DNA of 64,000 nucleotides from Astropecten irregularis (taxonomy: Eukaryota > Echinodermata > Asteroidea > Paxillosida > Astropectinidae), in assembly GCA_963971285.1 (NCBI GenBank), contig OZ020250.1, positions 7,858,499 to 7,922,498 of the forward strand. Direction: 5' to 3'. Below the pieces are notes generated by a model. It was not told the DNA's origin, searched no databases, and saw only the letters and a list, made by a program, of their open reading frames with translations. Position 1 is the first letter of the stretch; each line of letters opens with the position of its first letter. Of this stretch, positions 27,968 to 38,400 are shown piece after piece. The position numbers and the translations under genes are program-made.

Positions 27968-28399
27968 CTACGGCTCCTCCTCTTTAAAAGTTTCGTTGTA
28001 TCTTTTTAACGCTTGATTAAAATATTTTAATTCTACTTGAAATAACTTTTGTACTGTTTCTTGGGTTACGTTTAAAATGTTTTTTAGATAACATACTGCC
28101 ATTAACGACCTGAGTGGATGACCCCTAGATATTTTTCCCTTTAATATTTGTTTTAATTTAAACTCGACGAGTTTAAGGTCACACATTTGGTATTGAATGT
28201 TTAATTTATCAAAGACTTTTTTTACTATAGAAGCCTTTGTTTTTTTATAGAAAAATCTCTGATTATACTTTCCATTAATATTTTCCGTAGAATAATCCAT
28301 GAGACTATAACCTATAATTAATCCACACTTGTTGCAATAATACTCATCTTTAGCCTCATCGATAATGATGTTATGGTTACACATATCTATCTCATCCAT
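27968..28399 (-). CDS. TFIIB-like transcription factor (zinc ribbon plus one cyclin-like repeat, 143 aa)
   Basis: The N-terminus MCNHNIIIDEAKDEYYCNKC followed by GLIIGYSLMDYSTE has the layout of the TFIIB zinc ribbon (C7, H9, C22, C25, then GLIIG), compared with CPNH..[20 protein letters not shown] in human TFIIB. A B-finger-like linker follows (~40-60). The C-terminal ~85 residues form a helical repeat with RGHPLRSLMAVCYLKNILNV then TQETVQKLFQVELKYFNQAL. This resembles a cyclin-like TFIIB repeat (GRSPxxIAAAxxYIAxRxxG..RTxxEIAxVxxVxxxxIxxxY). Cellular TFIIB is ~315 residues with two repeats, so this is about half size with one. The ATG follows ttaaatataa. No TFIIB-like gene is among the standard Polinton genes I know. 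The assignment is by eye; an unrelated zinc-ribbon late factor (VLTF3-type) is the main alternative. Confidence 0.7.
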   Translation of the reverse strand: MDEIDMCNHNIIIDEAKDEYYCNKCGLIIGYSLMDYSTENINGKYNQRFFYKKTKASIVKKVFDKLNIQYQMCDLKLVEFKLKQILKGKISRGHPLRSLMAVCYLKNILNVTQETVQKLFQVELKYFNQALKRYNETFKEEEP

Positions 28400-28545
28400 T
28401 TATATTTAAAAAAAATTAATTAATTATTTTTTTTTTTTTTTTTTACTGAATCATTTTTTTTTTCACCCAATACTTTACTCAGAATGCGTGGGCGTTTTTA
28501 TAAAGAGTGTAAAGGGGCCGGGGTCTATGCCTTAAACTCATCAAA

Positions 28546-28572
28546 GAGGGCCAACAACACTGTTGACCCCCT
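28546..28572. terminator. Short hairpin (GGGCCAACA / TGTTGACCC)
   Basis: A short inverted repeat with a C-run and T-run after it, in the non-coding strip right of the TFIIB-like gene. It has no gene end next to it on the plus strand, so its role is open. Confidence 0.35.
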
Positions 28573-28576
28573 TTTT

Positions 28577-28868
28577 TGGGGTACCGGGTTCAAAGTTTAA
28601 AGGTTTTTTTTTTCATGTTTTTTTATGTCAGGATATTGTTTTTTATGTTTCTTATTAAATATCACCCCAAATATTCAACGAGAAACATTTTCTTTCTTTT
28701 TCTATTTTTTTTCATGTTTTTTTATGTCAGGATATTGTTTTTTATGTTTCTTATTAAATACCCACATCAAATATTCAACGAGAAACATTTTTTCTTTTTC
28801 TATTTTTTATTCATATTTTTTGTTATGTTAATTTTAATTTTACAGACCGTGCGTCGAACCCGGTACCC
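28577..28868. repeat. Inverted GGGGTACCGGGTTC arms enclosing two direct repeats
   Basis: GGGGTACCGGGTTC at 28577-28591 recurs inverted at about 28855-28868. Between them, two ~80-bp direct repeats start at 28614 and 28713 (catgtttttttatgtcagga, then gttttttatgtttcttatta and attcaacgagaaacattt). T-rich, no credible protein. Confidence 0.7.
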
Positions 28869-28916
28869 CATGGTTGCAAACCGCCGAGCTTATCCACTGA
28901 GCTATCCTCCCAGCCC
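28846..28916 (-). other. tRNA-like sequence with A and B boxes
   Basis: Read on the minus strand, GGGAGGATAGCTCAGTGGAT and, about 45 nt on, CCGGGTTCGACGC give good Pol III A- and B-box matches with tRNA spacing. An anticodon-loop-like TTTGCAA lies between them. The acceptor stem does not close and the anticodon stem is weak, so it is probably a degenerate or tRNA-mimic sequence, or a SINE head carried in the element. Confidence 0.4.
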
Positions 28917-28923
28917 CGACTGA

Positions 28924-29310
28924 AAATGGTTTTTTAATTTGATATATATTATACTCGAAATGGTGCAATAACAACGATGACGACACAAAGGACGAGTCTA
29001 TTTTTTGAGGGGTGTTTGACTGTGATTGTGACGGTTTACACAGGTTCAGTCATGTGTTATATTTCAATAACAAACCCGAGCGCTTTTAGGAATTTAACCT
29101 TTGTGTCAGCGGATGACTAAGCGTTTTACACTACGTTCAGTCATGAATGAAATTTGAATAACAAAAACCCTGTTTACGCTGGGGACAACCACGCGTGACA
29201 TTAAATGGCTGTTTTTTTCAAGCGAGTGTTGTGTATACACTTAAGGTAAATAACCTTTAGTGCATTGTCAAGTGCATATGAGTAGTGTACATGCATACGA
29301 CGTAAAAAAA
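28924..29310. other. Polinton non-coding strip with a spaced repeat
   Basis: No gene seen. 'gttcagtcatgtgttatatt' then 'tcaataacaaaccc' near 29044 recurs as 'gttcagtcatgaatgaaatt' then 'tgaataacaaaaaccc' near 29135. This is a direct repeat spaced by about 90 bp. It could be a regulatory or origin-like region, but nothing shows this directly. Confidence 0.4.
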
Positions 29311-29338
29311 AAGCCACATCCTAATTTGGATGTGGCTT
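29311..29338. terminator. Hairpin downstream of the 254-aa gene
   Basis: AAGCCACATCC and GGATGTGGCTT form an 11-bp perfect stem with a TAATTT loop. It lies ~70 bp past the stop of the minus-strand gene ending at 29409, on the side where its transcript would end. Confidence 0.55.
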
Positions 29339-29408
29339 AATTTAGTGTGTAAATAAAAATGATAATTTTTTTGTTATTTTTTTTGGCTTTCTTTTTTATA
29401 TTCTAGAT

Positions 29409-30173
29409 TTAGTCATCAATATCTTCAATATCAAACATGACATTAGTGGGGATTTGTATAGTTTCATATTGCCTAATAAAAGCTTGTTCTAATTTAAATC
29501 TGATACTTGCACCAAATCCACTATTTCCATGAGAACCAAAAAATATATCATTACAGATGAGAACAGGTGTAACTTTACATGATTTATTCATATATTCATC
29601 GATGTTATCAATCTTTTTCTTTTTAGAATCAAACAATTTTGTATATTGTTTTAATTGATTTCCTTTTCCATATGATTTAAGTTTAATATACATTTTTTTG
29701 TTTTTATCATCATAAATTGGTTTAACACTTTGTTTTCCCATGTTTATATACATATTTTTGGTTATTTTTGGTATATTTTTATCAGATTCAATATATTTAG
29801 TTACTGTACATCTCATTTTATCAAAGTATTTAACAATTTCATCACAATCATTTTGTAAATTATATACAATTTGATAGCCAGTTGTGTTGTCTGGATTTTT
29901 TTCTTCACCAAAAGTATTAATTGTATTTATTCCAAAACAAAAATTTGTTGGTAACATAAAAATTAAATTACATTCTTTATCATCATGTTTATAAGTAATT
30001 TTTGATTTAGCACATTCTACTACTTCTTGTGAAGTTTTAATCGCTGGATTTATTATTAAATTTTTCTCATTAAACAACCCATAATGATTATATTCACTTT
30101 TATCTGCGTTTTTATATAGATCATGTTTTTCAGTTACAAAGTATGTATGTTTTATTGTTTTGTTTTGTTCCAT
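29409..30173 (-). CDS. Polinton protein of unknown function (254 aa)
   Basis: I do not recognise this family with confidence. The sequence alternates basic and strand-like segments (NLIFMLPTNFCFGINTINTF, then KKMYIKLKSYGKGNQLKQYT), has KLFDSKKKKIDNIDEY, and ends with VTPVLICNDIFFGSHGNSGF then GASIRFKLEQAFIRQYE and an acidic tail. Size and the 'KLKxxxKG..TKLFD' then 'P(V)LIxxxI' order loosely recall single-stranded-DNA-binding-like proteins of large DNA viruses (DUF2738/DUF5871 type). This is only a resemblance. It is the last gene before the right terminal repeat and points inward. Its start motif (attattataaataag) lies just inside the element from the repeat. Codon use is more AT-biased than in the capsid genes. 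Confidence 0.7.
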   Translation of the reverse strand: MEQNKTIKHTYFVTEKHDLYKNADKSEYNHYGLFNEKNLIINPAIKTSQEVVECAKSKITYKHDDKECNLIFMLPTNFCFGINTINTFGEEKNPDNTTGYQIVYNLQNDCDEIVKYFDKMRCTVTKYIESDKNIPKITKNMYINMGKQSVKPIYDDKNKKMYIKLKSYGKGNQLKQYTKLFDSKKKKIDNIDEYMNKSCKVTPVLICNDIFFGSHGNSGFGASIRFKLEQAFIRQYETIQIPTNVMFDIEDIDD

Positions 30174-30183
30174 CTTATTTATA

Positions 30184-30299
30184 ATAATATAAAATAATAT
30201 TATTTAATTTTCTCATTTTTTCCGATTTTTTTTATTATGTCCAGTCCAGACTTGAACATCAAAAGCTCAATTGGGCAAGCATTGGGATTCTCTCCCTAC
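30184..30299 (-). repeat. Polinton right terminal inverted repeat
   Basis: The reverse complement matches 13603-13718 with about 4 mismatches in 116. It ends in GGGATTCTCTCCCTAC, followed by one T and the duplicated AATGGA. Confidence 0.95.
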
Positions 30300-30300
30300 T

Positions 30301-30306
30301 AATGGA
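30301..30306 (+). repeat. Right target-site duplication of the Polinton
   Basis: AATGGA, identical to 13597-13602. One extra T (30300) separates it from the exact terminal repeat, so the precise edge is uncertain by one base. Confidence 0.8.
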
Positions 30307-30454
30307 GACCAACTGACCTGCATGCAATTGTAATGACGTGCTATTAAAAATTAAGCCTAAAAAGCCCCGAAATTGGACTTGGAGGTGCCACATGCGGCAT
30401 TCAAGTTCATAAATTACATATTGCCTCATTAAAAGTAAATAAACCACGTAGTTT

Positions 30455-31480
30455 AAAGGTTAAGGTTTTATAGGAAACAAAACAGAAATGTTGACAGATT
30501 TACCTATAACGTACAATAAGGTGTGACAGTCATGATGCTGGTAGAAACATGATACTGGTAGAAACATTCCATTAATGTTGAGTCCTGTCTGAAATGGTGT
30601 ATTTATCAAGAAATTAGTAAAACAAAAATCGGTGAACAGATTTAAAGGTAGTATCATACTTTCGGGTAAATCAAAACAGAAATGTTGACAGATTATGTAC
30701 GTATCATACGGGAATGTGGTGGTGGTAGAAACATAACATGTTTCCGCCTGAAGTAGTGTATTATCCGGAAATTAGTAAAACAACGACCGAAAATTTGATC
30801 TTTTAAAAGGTAGTATATCATACTTTGACTTTTATCAAAAAAAATACAGATTCATGGGCAAAAGTATCAAGACAGATACAGTAACATTCATCTGTGAAAA
30901 TTTCCCATTACGCTGCCCACTTGTTGAGAAAACAGTGAGAAACAGCCACTGTACAGTATTTCTTAAGTCTTTTCTCTTTTAATTTTGATCTTTTAAAAGA
31001 TCAAAAAGATGTTCGATCGTTGTTTTACTAATTTCTGGATAAGTTCAGGCGGAAAAAATTTTAACGGTATGTTTCTCACCACCATACCCTGTAAGTTATA
31101 TGTAAATCTGTGAACATTTCTGTTTTGGTTTCTTACCAAAGTATAATACTTTTCCTACCTCCGTGATACTACCAAGGCCTAAAAAGCCCCGATCGATCGA
31201 AATTGGAGGCGCCACATGCGGCATTTCATAAATTACATAATTATTACCTCTTTAAAAGTAAATAAACCACGTAGTTTAAAGGTAATTTTATATTTTGGTA
31301 GGATCTTCAAACCAAAACAGAAAATGTTGACAGATTTATACCTATAACGTCGTACAGGGCGGTAACAGTCAGTGATGTTCAAGTTGGTATAAACATTCAT
31401 CCATTGAATGTTTCTGACATTAACTGTATCTTTCTTGATATTTTTACCTGTGAATCTGCATTAATATATAATTATTACCT
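30455..31480. repeat. Cluster of family C MITE copies
   Basis: At least three overlapping or nested copies. 'agtatcatactttc', 'ccgcctgaagtagtgta', 'gatcttttaaaaggtagtat' and 'aaaatgttgacagattta' blocks recur in both orientations. A short duplicated piece ('aaaaagccccgaaattgga') occurs near 30359 and 31180. No gene seen between the Polinton and ADAM10. Confidence 0.6.
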
Positions 31481-32434
31481 TTTATAGCGTTGGAATAATT
31501 ATTTGTATGTGATCCGATCATATCCATCAATTTGGTGGTACAAGGACTTCATCCATGGTGTGGGCATCATGGACCGAATCCCCCCCCCCCCCCCCAAAAA
31601 AAAATCAACTCTAAAATCTGGACCATGCCCATGAATTATAAGTTCAAAATAATGTTATGTAACAAAAATACTTTAAAAGTGACCGTTTTTCCAGTTGAAT
31701 ACACTGAATTTTCTGTACTAGCTATGATATTTTCCATTCTAACTCATTATCAGCCCGCATTAGGGCCTATTGTTTCGGCACTTCTGAGTTTTGTTTTCTT
31801 GTATTGAAGTTGGGAAGTTGAACTTGGACATTGTCAGTTGGACAGTTGGACGCGGAAATAATAATAATTTGCACATGGTTTAGGACATATTTCAATCGAC
31901 ATTTCATACCGAAAACCTGCACTTTAGACACCATTTTGTACTGAGTGCATCTGTCACTATTTGTGACTACATGTATTTTGAAACCGCGACTGAAACCGCG
32001 GCAGTGTTTACATTTTGGGCCCCGAATCGAGGCTATACCCGGAACTGATATCAACAGTTATCAAGGTCAAACGAGTTCACATGGGTTACGGCCCTATGCC
32101 AAAAGGGAGCAACTAAGCCTCTTCTTAAACATAAATATTTACCAATTGACCTAAGAATAAAATGCTATGCATTTTCATTGTCTTTTACAACACGTGCTGG
32201 TTTTTTAATAATATTTTATGAATTTTTTGTGAGAGTTTGTCATATAGGCTGAGCTCCCCCGTGACGTTATGTTGCCGTGAAGGATGCCTGACTCATTTGT
32301 GTCAAATTATTGCCTACGCCTAGCGCCGAGATAAGTTGGGCGCTGAATTGTTGATTGCATACTTTTGTCTCGGTTTCTTTGTACAAAAACATTTATTTTT
32401 AATTATTTTATTTTGCCATTTTGTAGTATATATC

Positions 32435-32483
32435 ATGTTGCTTCGGTGCCTTTTATTTGCTGCGGTACTTCCTGCCGTTTTAT
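32435..32483 (+). CDS. ADAM10: ADAM10 exon 1 (signal peptide, residues 1-17)
   Basis: [16 protein letters not shown] then donor T|gtaagt, phase 1. It is the only ATG before exon 2 that gives a signal peptide and the right phase. Confidence 0.85.
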
Positions 32484-35400
32484 GTAAGTAATTTCACATT
32501 TCTCGTCACTGATCTTTCGTAAAAATTCTAATTTGGCTTTCCTGTCGATGTATGCCCGGCCCACTGCAACTATTTCGTGAATTTTTCTTATCAAGTTTAT
32601 GAGAGTTTGTTGCTAAGTAGAATTTAAGGTAACTGCCGGGTGTTGATGGAAGTCGGATCCCGGATCTGGTCCGACCTTTCTGGAACCTCTCCCAAATTTG
32701 CGCTCAATTGCAGAATACCCCACCACTCTCTCCTTCATTGAAGCTGTGTGTAGCCTAACGTTACATTGTACTAATGAGTAATGTTGTTCTTGACCGCTCA
32801 TAATGTTTGTGCACAGGGCTTTAGTTTAAGTTTTGAGAGGTGGAGTATTCTGCAATTACTCCTATGCTATTGCGATGAAAACTGACCTTGTTTTGAAGAA
32901 ATTGTTTAATAGGCTACCCATACGAATCGGTATGCATGAAAAGCCCACGGACGAATTGTGTGACCAATACGTATCCCCACTGCAGGCCATTATCCGGAAA
33001 GGTCGGATCAGATCTGGGATCCGACTTTCAACGATCGCCCTCATTGCCGCCTGACTGGTTTTCAAATTTGTACTTTTATTAATTAATGTCTTTTCAATGG
33101 GCTGCTAATTGGGAGTTTTGGACCCCTTTTCTTTCAGTTTCACCAACCGACTAGGCTAAGTTTAAAAATAAATGTATGTCATACGTCGTATGTCATGTGT
33201 TATTGTGTTTCCATTGCAGCCCTACGTAGAAGTTGAAGGATACAATAAGTCAATAGGTTATCCATCATATCTCAAGTTACGTTTGATCGTAGGGCTTCGT
33301 AAAATCGACCCCAGGTCTTTTAACCATTTATCAAAGTGACAGAAAAGCTGATGAAACTAAACATTTCATGCCTCATGTAAATTTTTTGTGTTAAATTACT
33401 TTGTATTGTTCCTTGGTCATTTGCTCTGACCAGTGCAGTTTCCAATTTGCTTTTGAATAGAACTGTTCCTTTCCAAGGGATATAATATAGTCTTTTTCCC
33501 AAAAGAACAAAATCCTTATCCTGCCTTGCCTTTTTGACAATTCTTGTTGGCAATTCTGACGACCATTGGGCTCGATTTGGGCCTGTCTGAAAATTTTGAA
33601 CTTGAATGACTTCATCAAACCCTAACCCACCTCAATCCTCCAAAATCCTTCTGGTAGTTTTGGAGGATTACGGAGGATTCAGGATAATGAGGATATAATG
33701 TCATTTTCAAGTGAGAACCACTTTAGGAGTGGCAAGGATTCAGGATAAACACATTTTTTGAGGTAGGGCCACTAAAGGATTCTGAAGGATTCAGGATTCA
33801 GGTACCTCTCATTTTGAGTATAAGTGAGATCACTGGAGGACTGTGGAGGATTCAGGATGAACGTAGTTTTTAAAGTGTGACCATTGGAGGATTGTGGAGG
33901 ATTCAGGATGGTACATAGTAAAATGCCCCCAGGGGGTTTTGCATGCTTATTTCTTCCCAGTATCTCACTTGGACACTGACACATTTCTCTCTCTCTATTC
34001 CCGGCAGATGGTGAACCCTTAGGTAAATTCATCAAGAATTATGACACGCTGAATTATGATTCCAGTGAATTGCATCTCAAGCATGAGAGAGCCAGACGAT
34101 CCACTCAGGAGGAGAGCAACGTTCATCTCGATTTTACTGCCCATGGAAGGTAAGCTCAGCTCAGGCTGAATGAGGACCTAAGAAGATACAATATTGGTTG
34201 CAATTTGAAGCCTTTCCTAATTCAGAGATACTGTGCAACTTTTCAGATTTTCAAATGTTTTGAATTGTACTATTTATTTTGAAGTTTCCTTTGATGATAT
34301 TATCATAATTATTCACACTTTATCTAACGGCTTCATGCCTTGGATCGTGCGGTATGTCTAGTCTACACTCATAATGACTATCTACTTAGTCATGGGTTCG
34401 AATCCCACCTGAACAGCGCACAATTTTCTCATGTGCACTCAACAAGCACTGTGAATGCAGTGCTCATCCACGTCGGTGAAGGGCAAGCCCAATTTGCATA
34501 TTATCTATCTCCTGACCAAATCTATACATGTGTACATGTATAACACAGACATTCATTTTCAGATTTGTTTGTCATTGGCCAGTTGCTTTGCATTTCTGCT
34601 TATTACAGTGTATTAGGGGGCCTACACACTGTATAACACTGCATTCTTAGGCAAGTTCAACTCGAGGCCTCCTACAAGTACCGGTATCGTTCTGATAAGC
34701 CCGGCATTTTAAACCCCTGTTTGGTTTCACACTTGGTAGTTGTGGACTAGTTGCGATGATCGTAACCCTAGGTCTAACATGGGGACTGGGACCTTAGGGT
34801 TACGAGAAAACGTATTCAAAATGTTTGGGAATGACATTTTGGCCAACTCCTGAAGTACGTTTCTACTTAGTTTTCCACTTTCCAAAATCCAAACACAAAA
34901 TCTGACTACATGGATCTGATTGGTACTAATCAATGAGTCATATAAAACCACTTTGAATATCGAAAGATCATTTAGTTCAGAAAAAATGACCCAAAACTTA
35001 CCGAAGGTGTCGAGATTCCCTCCGTTTGCCGTCAGTCGGCCATTTTGAATAGTGCGCAGTGTGCCATCTCGACCAAATCACGTCATGCGAAATGCCGTTT
35101 TGGCTGTTCCACCTTTCAAACTCAAACTAACAGCCCTATGGAGGGTGTTCCCATAATAACACGTGCGCTGTGATACCGTGTACACGCATATCGTATACAG
35201 TATGGAGGAGGTTTTTTTAAGTCCGCATTGTTTGCCCATGTCAAGCTGCCGCTGACAATTCAAATATTTCATCATGAAGTGAAGGAAATTGCTAAGATTA
35301 TCAAATGATTTCCTTTATGAATGGTCCCATAAACAGACAATGTTAGCAAGCCACAAACTTGGTGCCGACCCAATTCATGATCAAACAGAAATAAAAAGGT

Positions 35401-38400
35401 CATCCACCTCATCACAGATCGCGCAGTGGTCGGAATTAACGCTGGACTGAAAAATATATCCGGTCATCAATTACACAAAAAATGATCATACCCGGTAGGA
35501 CAGTGAGGACGTATTCCTAAAAATATCACCGGAATATTCCATCGGAAAACCACCATTTCTTACTACAAATCTGTACCGAGCCGGCCGGCTGTGGGCCACC
35601 GTCCGTATACGGTAACGAACCCGGCCGCGATCCAAAAAGGTACCGACCGAGCGCAACATACACTTCAATTTCAAGCCCACGGCGAAATCTGTACCGAGCC
35701 GGCCGGCCGTGAGCTCCCGTCCGTAACGGTGAAACGAACCCGGCCGCGATCCAAAAAGGTAGGCCTTCCGACCGAGCGCAATATTTACACTTCATTTCAA
35801 GCACACGGCACGTACGTGTAACGTACAGATTGAGACTTTCGCTGGTGTACGTACACAATGTTTGCTTTGAAACTGTGGCTGTTACGCACGCGGATACCAG
35901 GCCGTCTTTCTCTGCGGTGTGGACAATGTTTTTACGTTTTAATTTAGTGCGATCGTCGGTCGGTTTCGGAAGGATTTCACGATATTTTTTTTAGATTCAG
36001 TATAATTATGAAAAGAGTGTTTCTACTTGGCCAACTGAACAAAATAACTGAGTGAAATTTAAGTAAGATTTATAAGCTGATCAGCCTACGATTTACGGTA
36101 CTTTGGAAATAAGGACGGTCGATCAGAATATTTTTATTTAGATTTCGCAACGATATAACGCATACATATCGTGTATGTTACACCATTTCTTTCTCCTTGA
36201 ATCGTATTTTCGCATGTGTTGGTTGGATGTCGGCCTGTGTTGGATGTCGGAAAAAAATCAAGCCGTATACGTTTTTCTTCACCTGTCATATCAGAAGAGT
36301 GGCGGAAAATAAACTTAATTCGGCAGTTTCGGCACACGGGCGCGGGTCTGGTCAATTCAATAACATGTGATTTATTTAACGGACACAATCACACACTGTA
36401 TGCGATATTCCGTGTATAGCACTGTACAACGCACGTGATACGAGCCCTCCATAGGGTTGCGAGTTTGAGTTTGAAAGGTGGAACAGCCAAAACGGCATTT
36501 CGCATGACGTGATTTGGTCGAGATGGTACACTGCGCACTATTCAAAATGGCCGACTGACGGCAAACGGAGGGAATCTCGACACCTTCGGTAAGTTTTGGG
36601 TCATTTTTTCTGAACTAAATGATCTTTCGATATTCAAAGTGGTTTTATATGACTCATTGATTAGTACCAATCAGATCCATGTAGTCAGATTTTGTGTTTG
36701 GATTTTGGAAAGTGGAAAAACTAAGTGGAAACGTACTTCAGGAGTTGGCCAAAATGTCATTCCCAAACATTTTGAATACGTTTTCTCGTAACCCTAAGGT
36801 CCCAGTCCCCATGTCAGACCTAGGGTTACGATCATCGCAACTAGTTGTGGACAAGCTTTCCCTGGGGCCGTTGGGCATGAACCTTTCACACTACACTTGT
36901 TTTCTCATTATTTATCTTGGACATCTTGCGAGATGGGTCTTATCCCGTGTTGACAAATCTTTACCCTGGTTTTGAGCAATGCTGAGGTAGTGAGCTTTGA
37001 TCCAGGAGCAGTCCCGTGAAGCATGTACCCAGGGCCAAAAACGCTGAATAGGAAGAAACAATTGAATACGTGTTCTCACCCCTACATTGCGTGTGTTAAA
37101 TTGTATGAGAAATTTATGACAAATACTGCATTGTGTATAGTGTCATTTAATTTAAACGGATGGTACAGAACTGGTGTTTGCGACAAAACCGTTGCTGACA
37201 GTGAAAGCACATTATGTAATCCATTGTATACCTAAACTGACAAACCTGTAGAAGTTTGAGGTCAATCAGCCATCTGGGTCACGAGAAAATAGTGAAAACC
37301 CGTGTACGGAGAACTGTTCACATTTCAACGAATGAATAAAACGCTTCGAAGCGATTTATTCCAATCGGAAAATAGTTTCATTTATTTCTCAACGAATATG
37401 GCATTTCAGACAAAAACATTTCATGGGATGTTTTCTCCTATCATCACCATTATACTGTGTAAGTTTTATGTGAATCTGTGATCATGAAGTGTATTTTGTC
37501 TTACCAATTCTGTACCCTCCCTTTAACAGAATGTAGTCAGACATTTAATACCTTGATCTCCATCTATATCCTTTTCCAAGAGATAGGTTTTGTTCTTAAA
37601 CTGTTAAAATAAGGTTTTTCAATGGCTTACCGGTATTATTAAAATATGAGACAGGTTGTTCATTTGGGCACCTGCCTGGTTGCTTGAAACCTTGTCTAAA
37701 GTTGTCTTACAAACCCATTCAGCATACCAAAAATTACCGGACATGGTTTTTCCTGAATACCACAATATACCACAATGTGGTTTGTGTTGTAATGTGTCAT
37801 TTATGACCCAGTCCCCCCTTGTGGAGACTGTGGTCATGTGTGGTAAACACCACTTTTCTTGTGTGATAAGATATTTTCCTCCTAAAGTTCTAAAGTTCCT
37901 AACTTCCTAGCGCACTAGAGTGTTTCGTTTATGATTTAAAGGGGCAAGGTGATATTAGGAACAAGAGGTACGCGTCAACTGTGGTTGGTAAATTCCCCCC
38001 CACCCCCAACAACTCAAGTTCATCAAATAGGCCTATTATGTTGATTTTAGTTGAAATCAAAAGAGAAAAAAAAATACATGAGTAAGTACTATATTTCACA
38101 TGCAAGCATGATATGAACTTTATCCCTCTCTTTGCTAGCATCACTGTCAAAAAAAAAGTGAGGACAAAGAAAGCTGAGTGGTGTATTGTATTTTAAGGCA
38201 TGACATACACTGTATTTCTCTTAATGATGTTAACCTAATTGAGTGTGTCTGTGTAGTGCATATTCAGTTCCTATAAGCCTAACTGTTTGTCCAAATGCAT
38301 GCTTTTCCAATGAAGGCCACAATGGACTTGATCTTGTGTATAAACATACAAAAAATGTACATATTGTCAGTACACATGTATGTACATGAATAACTTTGCC

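Larger units (their letters stand above)
13603..30300 (+). mobile_element. Polinton (Maverick) element, ~16.7 kb, near complete
   Basis: This is a self-synthesising virus-like DNA transposon with 116-bp terminal inverted repeats and a 6-bp target duplication. It carries protein-primed PolB, integrase, major capsid protein, packaging ATPase, a minor capsid candidate, several membrane proteins, a TFIIB-like factor and others. Genes are tightly packed on both strands, and most start just after a common A/T motif. The terminal repeats differ at about 4 of 116 positions by eye, and most frames are long and open. The copy therefore looks young and largely whole, with about one break. I did not recognise an adenovirus-type maturation protease gene. 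Base composition is clearly more AT-rich than the flanking exons. Confidence 0.97.

Noticed and set aside
28846-28916. Functional tRNA-Ala in the Polinton
   Set aside because: The A and B boxes and a TGC-containing loop are present, but the acceptor and anticodon stems do not pair. Kept only as a tRNA-like sequence.
28576-28923. 115-residue Phe-rich open frame in the Polinton
   Set aside because: It arises from two T-rich direct repeats and a tRNA-like tail read in one frame. No start motif precedes it and the sequence has low complexity.
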